A DNA stretch of 64,000 nt from Palsa-1248 sp963737835 (GTDB taxonomy: Bacteria; Gemmatimonadota; Gemmatimonadetes; Gemmatimonadales; Gemmatimonadaceae). Made by a program: the position numbers and the translations under genes. The stretch spans positions 1,922,001 through 1,986,000 of the forward strand of contig CAVTUH010000001.1 in assembly GCA_963737835.1 (NCBI GenBank). Direction: 5' to 3'. This document shows positions 51,487 through 58,769 of this stretch, piece by piece (positions within the stretch are counted from its first letter, which is position 1; each line of letters begins with the position of its first letter). The notes beneath the pieces are model-generated. The model was given only the letters and a program-made list of their open reading frames with translations, made no database searches and was not told the DNA's origin.

Positions 51487-52550
51487 CCGCCGCGGCAATC
51501 CAGCACGATCTTCCCGAACTGCTCGTCGGCCTGCAATCGCTGCAACGCCGCGAGCCCCTCATCCAACGGGAACACGCGGTCGACGACTGGCCGCAGGCGC
51601 CCCGCGCGAAACTCGGCCGCTACGGCATCGAACTCCGACTCGTTGCCCATGGTCGATCCCATGAGTGTCCACTGATTCCAGAACATCCGCCGGATGTCCG
51701 TCTCCACCATGGGGCCGGATGTCGCTCCACAGGTCACGAGGCGCCCCGCGCGGCCAAGCGCGGTCAGCGATTGGGACCACGACGCGTGGCCCACCGAATC
51801 GATGATGACGTCCACGCCCCGTTTGCCGGTGCGATCACGAATCGCGCGGCCGACGTCAGTGGTGCGGTGGTTGATCGTCTCGTCCGCACCCAGTTCGGCC
51901 GCCCGCCGCAACTTGGCGTCATGCCCCAATGTCACCCACACTCGCGCACCCCGGCTCTTCGCGATTTGCAGTGCCGCCTGCGCGACGCCGCCGCCGATGC
52001 CCCAGATCAGGACGGATTCACCGGCAGCGACTCGCGCTCGCGTGACCAGCATGCGCCAGGCGGTAAGCGTCGCCAACGTGAACGCTGCGGCCGCCGCTGC
52101 GTCCGCGCGGTGGCCTGCATCGTCGGCTCGCGGCGCCGGCACGGTACGGACGTTGACCGCCGGCACCACCACGTACTCGGCGAACGTACCCGGCCGATGC
52201 TCCCCCAGGATCTGGAATCGAAGACAGAGCGATTGCTCTCCCGCGCGACAGTACGGGCAGGTCCCGTCACTCACCCCGGGATTGATGATCACGAAGTCGC
52301 CGACCGCGACGCCTCGCACGTCCTGCCCGACCTGGTCGACGACGCCGGCGGCGTCCGCCCCGAGCACCCACGGCGGCTCGATCGTGACACCCGGCAGCCC
52401 GCCGACTACAAACAGATCCAGATGGTTGAGTGCGGCCGCGTGCACGCGCACGCGTACGTCCATCGGATTCGCGAGGACAGGGTCCGGCAGATCGTCGCGG
52501 CACGTCAGCCGCTCCAGTCCGCCGTGCGCGCTGATGGTCAGTGCTCGCAC
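51483..52550 (-). CDS. Zinc-binding alcohol dehydrogenase/quinone oxidoreductase family
   Basis: A 355-residue medium-chain dehydrogenase. The GroES-like domain has VHAAALNHLDLFVVGG, ADAAGVVDQVGQDVRG and a structural-zinc-like cluster GTCPYCRAGEQSLCLRF. The Rossmann domain has LIWGIGGGVAQAALQIAKSR and VTLGHDAKLRRAAELGADET, ending with GKIVLDCRG. The catalytic-zinc cysteine is replaced (NHLD), typical of quinone-oxidoreductase-like members. It precedes the zinc-ribbon gene (overlap 4 bases). Substrate unknown. Confidence 0.87.
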   Translation of the reverse strand: MRALTISAHGGLERLTCRDDLPDPVLANPMDVRVRVHAAALNHLDLFVVGGLPGVTIEPPWVLGADAAGVVDQVGQDVRGVAVGDFVIINPGVSDGTCPYCRAGEQSLCLRFQILGEHRPGTFAEYVVVPAVNVRTVPAPRADDAGHRADAAAAAAFTLATLTAWRMLVTRARVAAGESVLIWGIGGGVAQAALQIAKSRGARVWVTLGHDAKLRRAAELGADETINHRTTDVGRAIRDRTGKRGVDVIIDSVGHASWSQSLTALGRAGRLVTCGATSGPMVETDIRRMFWNQWTLMGSTMGNESEFDAVAAEFRAGRLRPVVDRVFPLDEGLAALQRLQADEQFGKIVLDCRGG

Positions 52551-52654
52551 CGCTTTAACGTGGAGGGGCGGACTTCAGCCCGCCCGTTGTTGTCGTTCTG
52601 GGAAGTTATATTGCGTTCCCGCCGCTCGCTCCCAATCGTCTTTCGGCGCCTACC

Positions 52655-53980
52655 ATGATCGCCATCAAGGTCCCACCACTCGGCGAGTCTGTTGTCGAAG
52701 CCACGGTCTCCCGCTGGGCCAAACAGCCCGGTGACGCCGTCGCTGCTGGCGAAACGATCGTCGAGCTCGAAACCGACAAGGTGACGGTCGAGGTACCGGC
52801 CCTGAAGCCCGGCGTGCTCGTCTCGCACGCCAAGCAGGCCGGGGACGTCGTGAAGGTCGACGAGCTGCTCGGGCAGGTGGACGACACGGCGGTGCCGGCA
52901 ACCGTCGCGGCGCCAGCGCAGGCAGCACTCGCAGCGTCAGCGGCCGCTGCTCCAGCCGCGACCGGAACCGCGGGAGCGAGCGCCGGGGCGACCGTACCGC
53001 CGCGCAAGGGCACGGACGGCGCGGTACGGGCCTCTCCGGCAGCGCAGCGCGTGGCCGCGCGCGAAGGGGTCGATCTCGCCACCGTCGCGGGCACCGGGCG
53101 CGGTGGCGTTGTGAGCAAGGCTGACGTCATGGAACAAGGTGGTCGCGCCTTAGTGAGCCCGCAGCCGCCAGTCACGCGTACGGAGCCATCCGCACCGGCC
53201 CCCGCAGCGGCGCCTACCCCGCCCCCGGTGGCCGCGCGCGCTGGGGCGCCGACTGGCCTGCGCACACCGCCCGCCGCGGGCGGGCCGCGCGAGACCCGCG
53301 AGAAGATGACCACCCGCCGCAAGCGAATCGCGGAAAATCTCGTGCAGGCGCAACACACCACGGCACACCTGACGACGTTCAACGAGATCGACATGTCGGC
53401 GGTGAGCGCGCTGCGCGACCGTTTGCGCGAGCGCGTCGAGCGCGAGCACGGCGTGAAGCTGAGCTACATGCCCTTCTTCGTGAAGGCCGCGTGTGTGGCC
53501 CTCCAGCAGTATCCCGTGGTGAACGCGCAGATCGAGGACGACTGGATCGTCTACAAGCACTATGTCAACATGGGCATCGCCGTCGCATCCGATCAGGGGC
53601 TGGTCGTTCCGGTGATTCGGGATGCCGATGCCAAGGGGATGCTCGATATCGCGCGAGACATCACGGCGCTCGCCGCGCGGGCCCGTGCCGGCAAGTTGGC
53701 GGTCGACGACCTCATGGGCGGGACCTTCACGATCACGAACGGTGGGGTGTTTGGATCGCTGGTCTCGACGCCGATCCTCAACTATCCGCAGGTCGGCATC
53801 CTCGGACTGCACAAGATTCAGGATCGACCCGTCGCGATCGGTGGCCAGGTCGTGATCCGGCCGATGATGTACGTGGCCCTCTCCTACGATCATCGATTGG
53901 TCGATGGTCAGCAGGCCGTGTTGTTCCTCCTCCGCATCAAGGAGCTGATGGAAGATCCGGCGTCGATGCTGGTGACGTGA
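52655..53980 (+). CDS. odhB: 2-oxoglutarate dehydrogenase E2, dihydrolipoamide succinyltransferase
   Basis: A 441-residue E2 subunit. The lipoyl domain is at 1-76 with the lipoylated Lys in ELETDKVTVEVPAL and a family start MIAIKVPPLGESVVEATVSR. After an Ala/Pro linker comes the E3-binding domain (SPAAQRVAAREGVDLATVAG TGRGG), a second linker, and the catalytic domain with KRIAENLVQAQHTTAHLTTF and the active-site SYDHRLVDGQQAV. It transfers succinyl to CoA. lpd (E3) overlaps by 4 bases. The E1 gene is not in the window. Succinyl rather than acetyl specificity is judged from the GESVVEATVSRW start. Confidence 0.93.
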   Translation: MIAIKVPPLGESVVEATVSRWAKQPGDAVAAGETIVELETDKVTVEVPALKPGVLVSHAKQAGDVVKVDELLGQVDDTAVPATVAAPAQAALAASAAAAPAATGTAGASAGATVPPRKGTDGAVRASPAAQRVAAREGVDLATVAGTGRGGVVSKADVMEQGGRALVSPQPPVTRTEPSAPAPAAAPTPPPVAARAGAPTGLRTPPAAGGPRETREKMTTRRKRIAENLVQAQHTTAHLTTFNEIDMSAVSALRDRLRERVEREHGVKLSYMPFFVKAACVALQQYPVVNAQIEDDWIVYKHYVNMGIAVASDQGLVVPVIRDADAKGMLDIARDITALAARARAGKLAVDDLMGGTFTITNGGVFGSLVSTPILNYPQVGILGLHKIQDRPVAIGGQVVIRPMMYVALSYDHRLVDGQQAVLFLLRIKELMEDPASMLVT

Positions 53981-55392
53981 CGCCTGCGTCTCCGACGGCC
54001 ACCGACGTTGTCGTCATTGGCGGGGGCCCCGGCGGTTATGTCGCCGCCCTTCGTGCCGCGCAACTCGGATTGAAGACGATATGCGTCGAGCAGGACAAGA
54101 CCCTGGGCGGCACATGCGTCAACGTGGGATGCATTCCGTCGAAAGCCCTGCTGACAAGCTCTGAACACTTCGAGTTCACCAAGCTCCACGCGTCCGAGCA
54201 CGGATTTCACGCGGCAGTGGTGACGCTCGACCTGCCGCGCATGATGAAGCGCAAGGACGACGTCGTCGCTCAGAACACGAAGGGGATCGAGTTCCTGTTC
54301 CGGAAGAACAAGATCACCTGGGCCAAGGGTCGCGGCGTGCTCCGCGCGAACAACGTGGTCGAGGTCACTGACGGCGCGGGCGCGGTCACGCGGTATCAAG
54401 CGTGTGACGTCATCGTCGCGACGGGATCGGTGCCGATCGAGCTCCCCTTCTTGCGGTTCGACGAAGAGCGGATTCTCTCGAACGTCGGCGCGCTGCGCAT
54501 CCCCGAGGTGCCGGAGCAGCTGATCGTGATTGGCGGTGGCGCGATCGGGCTCGAGCTCGGTTCCGTCTGGCGGCGACTCGGCTCGCGGGTGACGGTGCTG
54601 GAGCTCGAGCCCACCATCCTCCCCGGTTACGACGCGGACGTCGTGCGCGAGATGGAGAAGGTATTTCGCCAGCAGGGGTTCGATCTCCGAACGGGCGTGC
54701 GAGTCACCGGCGGCGGCCGGCGTGGGGCTCGTGTGAGCGTCGAGATGCAAAAGGATGGTGGAGCGACCGATCGCGTGGAGGGCGACTACGTCCTCGTGTC
54801 GATCGGACGGCGGCCCAGTTTGACGGGCATCGATGCGGCTGCGCTCGGCCTCGGGTTGGGGGCGCGCGGCGAGATTCTCGTCGACGACCAGCTCCGGACC
54901 AACCTGCCGCACGTGTACGCGATCGGCGACGCCGTCGGCGGGAAGCTGCTCGCGCACAAGGCCGAAGAAGAGGGGGTGGTCGCGGCGGAGGTAATTGCGG
55001 GTCAGCCCAGCCGCATGCACTACCACTCGATCCCCTCGATTGTCTACACGTGGCCGGAGGTCGCCGTCGTCGGCCTGGCCGAACACGAGGTCAAAGGGTC
55101 GGGACGACCGTACAAAGTCGGGAAATTCCCGTATTCGGCCAACGCACGAGCGCGCACGCTGGGCGATGTCGCGGGCTTCGTGAAATTCATTGCGGACGCG
55201 GGGACCGATGAGCTGCTCGGCGCACACCTGGTCGGCCCCAACGTCTCGGAGCTGATCGCGGAGGTCGTGCTGGGCTTCGAGTATCGCGCGAGCGCGGACG
55301 ACATCGGCCCGACGGTGCATGCGCATCCCACGCTGTCCGAAGCGACCAAGGAGGCCGCTCTGGCGGTGCTGGGACGGGCGATACAGATCTGA
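53977..55392 (+). CDS. lpdA: Dihydrolipoyl dehydrogenase
   Basis: A 471-residue E3 flavoprotein, shared by 2-oxoacid dehydrogenase complexes. FAD motif VVVIGGGPGGYVAALRAAQL; redox disulfide GGTCVNVGCIPSKALL (C-x4-C); NAD motif LIVIGGGAIGLELGSVWRRL; second FAD motif VYAIGDAVGGKLLAHKAEEE; interface His-Glu in HAHPTLSEATKEAAL. GTG 53977 overlaps the odhB stop. A GACGTTG hairpin starts a few bases after the stop codon. Confidence 0.96.
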   Translation: MTPASPTATDVVVIGGGPGGYVAALRAAQLGLKTICVEQDKTLGGTCVNVGCIPSKALLTSSEHFEFTKLHASEHGFHAAVVTLDLPRMMKRKDDVVAQNTKGIEFLFRKNKITWAKGRGVLRANNVVEVTDGAGAVTRYQACDVIVATGSVPIELPFLRFDEERILSNVGALRIPEVPEQLIVIGGGAIGLELGSVWRRLGSRVTVLELEPTILPGYDADVVREMEKVFRQQGFDLRTGVRVTGGGRRGARVSVEMQKDGGATDRVEGDYVLVSIGRRPSLTGIDAAALGLGLGARGEILVDDQLRTNLPHVYAIGDAVGGKLLAHKAEEEGVVAAEVIAGQPSRMHYHSIPSIVYTWPEVAVVGLAEHEVKGSGRPYKVGKFPYSANARARTLGDVAGFVKFIADAGTDELLGAHLVGPNVSELIAEVVLGFEYRASADDIGPTVHAHPTLSEATKEAALAVLGRAIQI

Positions 55393-55397
55393 GAGAC

Positions 55398-55486
55398 TGG
55401 ACGTTGGACGTTGGAAAAAAACCTCGAGGCCGATCACGGTACATCGTGCCGGCCTCGAGGTTTGTCCTTCTAACGTCCAACGTCTA
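55398..55486. repeat. Heptamer-arm hairpin, GACGTTG type, element E
   Basis: A short copy with two left units (GACGTTG, GACGTTG), the AAACCTCGAGGCC to GGCCTCGAGGTTT stem (13 bp, the longest perfect core), a distinct middle (ATCACGGTACATCGTG-like, itself palindromic) and two right units (TAACGTC, CAACGTC). It lies between the convergent lpd and anti-sigma-like genes. Confidence 0.88.
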
Positions 55487-55493
55487 GCCCTCC

Positions 55494-55946
55494 CTATCTC
55501 CTCAGCGACGCACCCAAGGCAGTCCCAAGGGCAAGCAAACCAGCCGCAGCCGCAGCGACCGCGAGCGGATTCATCTCGACCGGCCGATTCCACCAGGGCG
55601 ACACGAGGCTAGGCGTCGTTTCCGGCAGGGCCGCCATGATCCGGTCGGTCATGTCAGCGGGTGCGTGCATTTGACGTTTCACTTCCAGGTCGTGATCCAC
55701 GCGCTTCCAGAACTCGACGTGGCGCACGGCCTCAGCGCCGCGGAGACTCGACTCCGGAATTTCGCCATCCAGCCAGGCGTGGACGAGATCCGGGGTACGC
55801 GTCAGCTCAATGGGGACCTCGCGATCGGCCATTCGCGACCCGTCGCTGGTCCGCTGGGGGCCAACGGCTCCAGCCTTTGTCGGCTCGGGCACGCGGGAAC
55901 GGGGTGTCTCGTCACGCCCCTCGCGCGCATTCAGGTCGTCATGCAT
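55494..55946 (-). CDS. Putative anti-sigma factor, membrane-anchored
   Basis: A 150-residue protein that follows an ECF sigma gene with ATGA overlap. A Pro/Arg-rich N-terminus precedes a helical segment (HAWLDGEIPESSLRGAEAVR; FWKRVDHDLEVKRQMHAP) and a single hydrophobic helix at the C-terminus (LAVAAAAAGLLALGTALGAS). It has no zinc-finger cysteines. The position and topology fit an anti-sigma factor, but sequence similarity is too low to be sure. Confidence 0.6.
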   Translation of the reverse strand: MHDDLNAREGRDETPRSRVPEPTKAGAVGPQRTSDGSRMADREVPIELTRTPDLVHAWLDGEIPESSLRGAEAVRHVEFWKRVDHDLEVKRQMHAPADMTDRIMAALPETTPSLVSPWWNRPVEMNPLAVAAAAAGLLALGTALGASLRR

Positions 55947-56512
55947 CAGGCGTATTTCTCCTCTAGAAGAACTTGGAGCGCCTCGCGTGCGCGATGAACG
56001 CGCATTTTCAGGGCCCCCACAGTTGTACCAAGCAAATCAGCCATCTCTTCGTACGAGCGCCCTTCCACGTGCTTCATCACGAATGCTTCCCGTAAGCTAG
56101 GAGCAAGCGCTGCGAGAGCACGGTCGAGATCGCCACGCAACTCGGTACGGTCGAGGTCCTCTTCAGGAGTTGCATATCCTGACGGTTGGTCATCCTCGTC
56201 GTAGCTGAGGTGCGTGCGCCGGATGTTCTTGAGCCAATCCTTGCATCCGTTGGCTACAATCCGGAACACCCAAGCATCAAAGCGTCCCCGCACCTCCGCG
56301 AGGTGTTGGTAGGCTTTGATAAAGGACATTTGGAGGATGTCTTCCGCAACATCGGGGCTTCCCGTCATACCGAGGGCGTGTCGGTAGAGGGCGTCGCTGT
56401 AGCGGCCGATCAGAAGCGAGAAGTCCTCGCGGTGGCCCGCCAGGACTCTCGCTATGATCTGCTGATCGGCTTCGACTTGGTCAGCCTGGACTTCGGTCAC
56501 CGTCGTTTTCAC
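55946..56512 (-). CDS. ECF-family RNA polymerase sigma factor
   Basis: A 188-residue ECF sigma factor from the GTG at 56512; the open frame is 25 codons longer but that extension is without similarity. Region 2: LLIGRYSDALYRHALGMTGS, PDVAEDILQMSFIKAYQHLA and FDAWVFRIVANGCKDWLKNI. Region 4: LREAFVMKHVEGRSYEEMAD followed by LLGTTVGALKMRVHRAREAL. A putative membrane-anchored anti-sigma gene follows with overlap. Confidence 0.9.
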   Translation of the reverse strand: MKTTVTEVQADQVEADQQIIARVLAGHREDFSLLIGRYSDALYRHALGMTGSPDVAEDILQMSFIKAYQHLAEVRGRFDAWVFRIVANGCKDWLKNIRRTHLSYDEDDQPSGYATPEEDLDRTELRGDLDRALAALAPSLREAFVMKHVEGRSYEEMADLLGTTVGALKMRVHRAREALQVLLEEKYA

Positions 56513-56632
56513 GGCGCTACCATAACCCGTTCCCCGCCCGGTGTATAGACCCGCTGCAGCACCGGAGTATCGAAGCGCGACAGTCACGTCCGCCAGACGA
56601 TCCCCGGCGCGGGAGGTAACAACGACGCCGCG

Positions 56633-57295
56633 CTACCGCTTGGCCGTGGCCTTCTTCTTTGGGCCCTTGGTGGCCGCTGCCTTTGGCTTGGCCGGCGCAG
56701 CTGCCTTCTTCTTGGGCTTGGCAACAACTTTTTTAGCCGGCGCCGATGCCCGCTGGACCTCGGGAGGCCGCGGGGGGGCCGGTCGGGCCCGGTCTGCCGG
56801 CGCCGCCACCAGCACAGGTTCCTGCGCTCGAGGCACGCCAACCGGAGTCGGGCGCGGCACTCCAAACGCCGTGCTCAACAGGGCTTCCGTGCGCTCGGCC
56901 GGTGGCGGTGGTGGCGGTTTGGGAACACGCGACGGAGGAGGAACGGGGTGCGGGTTCCGTTTGGCGTCGGCAGCCTCGGCTTCGCGAATGAGCTTATCCG
57001 CCTCTTCCTGCGTCATTTGGCCTCGGCGGACCATATACTGGACCAGGTCCCTGGCACTCTCGATCGCGAACCCGGACAGCCCGGCGGCCGCACTGATGAC
57101 GTCCTTCATGGCCGCAGCCATCTTGCTGCCGGCCTCCTGACTGATCTCAGCGGCCTTGGCCGCCATCTCAGCCACGGTGTCGCGAACGTCGGCCCCGCGA
57201 TGCCCCGGACTCCGCTTGGGGGGCGTCGGCGCCGCCGGTGGCGACCCGTCCGTGGCTGGTCGTACATCGGTGGTGATTTGCACTTTATCCGCCAT
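56633..57295 (-). CDS. Phasin-like protein with Lys/Ala-rich tail
   Basis: A 220-residue protein. Residues 35-110 form an Ala-rich amphipathic helix pair (VAEMAAKAAEISQEAGSKMA; AMKDVISAAAGLSGFAIESA; ARDLVQYMVRRGQMTQEEAD) as in phasins and polyhydroxyalkanoate granule-associated proteins. Then comes a Pro-rich linker and a C-terminal tail of Lys/Ala/Pro repeats (KKVVAKPKKKAAAPAKPKAA), like histone-H1-type DNA-binding tails. It may bind granules or DNA, or both, as PhaM-like proteins do. This dual role is inference. Confidence 0.65.
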   Translation of the reverse strand: MADKVQITTDVRPATDGSPPAAPTPPKRSPGHRGADVRDTVAEMAAKAAEISQEAGSKMAAAMKDVISAAAGLSGFAIESARDLVQYMVRRGQMTQEEADKLIREAEAADAKRNPHPVPPPSRVPKPPPPPPAERTEALLSTAFGVPRPTPVGVPRAQEPVLVAAPADRARPAPPRPPEVQRASAPAKKVVAKPKKKAAAPAKPKAAATKGPKKKATAKR

Positions 57296-57545
57296 AGGGT
57301 ACGTGCTCCGTCCGCCCTCGGTCGCGGGGGTGGCCCGCCGGTCTTTCAGGCCCCCGATAGTAATGTATTGAAGGCTTCACGAGCGCGGCGTAAGGTACCG
57401 GATCCATGACGCGAACCGCCCCGCCGTCCTGTGCGGTCGCGCGCGGCGGTAAGTATATGATTTTTCATCATCTATGCAAGGCACATTCGACGCGTCCCCA
57501 GCCCGCAGCGCCGCACAAATCCAAGGAGAAAGTAACGACATTATT
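57296..57545. other. Divergent intergenic region before CoA transferase
   Basis: 250 bases between divergent genes. The 57450-57480 stretch is A/T-rich (GTAAGTATATGATTTTTCAT) and includes ATGA-TTTTT-TCAT, a small inverted repeat; likely promoter area. AAGGAGAAAG (57528-57537) lies before the ATG at 57546, though closer to it than usual for its open frame's longer alternative start at 57474. Confidence 0.4.
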
Positions 57546-58670
57546 ATGACACAATGGCGTCATGATTATCTCACTGGAATCAAAGTGCTCGACCTGACAC
57601 GCGTGTTGGCCGGGCCGCTGTGTACAATGCTGCTCGGCGACCTCGGGGCGGATGTCATCAAGATCGAGCGGCCGGGTTCAGGAGATGACAGTCGCACCTG
57701 GGGTCCGCCGTTCGACGACTCGGGTCAGAGCGCCTACTTTCTGAGCGTCAATCGAAACAAATGGAGCGTGGCGGCTGACCTCGACAGCCCGGACGGGCAA
57801 GCGCTGATCCGGAAGCTCATCGAGGGCGCAGACGTCGTCGTTGACAACTTTCGACCCCGTATGCTCGAGCACCGCAACCTCGAGGCCCGGAAGCTCCTCG
57901 AGCGACACCCACGCCTCGTGTGGTGCACCATCTCGGGGTTCGGTTCCACGAGCAGACGTATTGCGTACGACTTCGTCGTCCAAGCCGAGCAGGGCTGGAT
58001 GGCCATCACCGGGGAGCCAGCCGGCCCGCCATCGAAGATCGGAGTCGCGCTCGCTGATGTGGTCGCCGGCAAGGATGCCGCAGTGGCGGTACTCGCAGCG
58101 CTCCTTGCCCGCGACCGCATGGAGCTCAGTCCGGAGGCTCGCCACTTCTCCATCTCGCTGGCACAGAGCGCGACGGCCGCACTCGTCAACGTTGCCCAGA
58201 ACGCGTTGGTCAGCGGCGAGGATGCGAAACGGTGGGGGAACGCCCACCCAAACCTCGTCCCGTATCAGCTCTTCGACGCGGCCGATCGCCCAATTGCGAT
58301 CGCTGTGGGCACTGACGCCCAATGGCGCGCCTGTGCCGGCGTGCTCGATCTCACAACGCTGGCTGGCGACCCGGCGCTCGCCACCAACGCCGGCCGCGTG
58401 CGCGCGCGCGAGCGCGTGGTCGCGGCGATCGCCGACCGCGTGCGACAGCGAACTGCCGCCGACTGGGTCGCGGACCTCACGGCCGCCCAAGTGCCGTGTG
58501 GCGTGGTGCGTACGGTGCGCGAGGCCTTGAGCGACACCGACGCCTCGCCCCTCACTGGCGTCGCCCCATCCGTCCCCGGACACGTGCGATTCCCACCGCC
58601 GCGTCTGGATGAGCAGGGTTCGCTCGTGCGTGAGTACGGGTGGAAGGCGTTTGAACAGATCAGACGTTAG
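57546..58670 (+). CDS. CaiB/BaiF-type CoA transferase (class III)
   Basis: A class-III CoA transferase of about 374 residues from the ATG at 57546. It shows the family start GIKVLDLTRVLAGPLCTMLL, GADVIKIERPGSGDDSRTWG, FLSVNRNKWSVAADLDSPDG and the catalytic Asp region LADVVAGKDAAVAVLAALLA. These enzymes move CoA between organic acids. The last residues and the stop TAG (58668-58670) are part of a GACGTTG heptamer element. Substrates are not inferable. Confidence 0.9.
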   Translation: MTQWRHDYLTGIKVLDLTRVLAGPLCTMLLGDLGADVIKIERPGSGDDSRTWGPPFDDSGQSAYFLSVNRNKWSVAADLDSPDGQALIRKLIEGADVVVDNFRPRMLEHRNLEARKLLERHPRLVWCTISGFGSTSRRIAYDFVVQAEQGWMAITGEPAGPPSKIGVALADVVAGKDAAVAVLAALLARDRMELSPEARHFSISLAQSATAALVNVAQNALVSGEDAKRWGNAHPNLVPYQLFDAADRPIAIAVGTDAQWRACAGVLDLTTLAGDPALATNAGRVRARERVVAAIADRVRQRTAADWVADLTAAQVPCGVVRTVREALSDTDASPLTGVAPSVPGHVRFPPPRLDEQGSLVREYGWKAFEQIRR

Positions 58671-58769
58671 ACGTTGGACGTTAGACGTTGGAGACAAACC
58701 TCACGGCCAGCTGGATGCAGCGCGGCCAGCCCCTGAGGTTTGCGTCTAACGTCCAACGTCTAACGTCCA
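58662..58769. repeat. Heptamer-arm hairpin, GACGTTG type, element F
   Basis: Left arm GACGTTA/GACGTTG units (58663-58690), core AAACCTCACGGCC to CCCCTGAGGTTT with CAGCTGGATGCA in the middle, right arm TAACGTC/CAACGTC units. The outer ends of the core differ from A by compensated changes (CTCA with TGAG). It lies between convergent genes and supplies stop codons to both. Confidence 0.88.
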
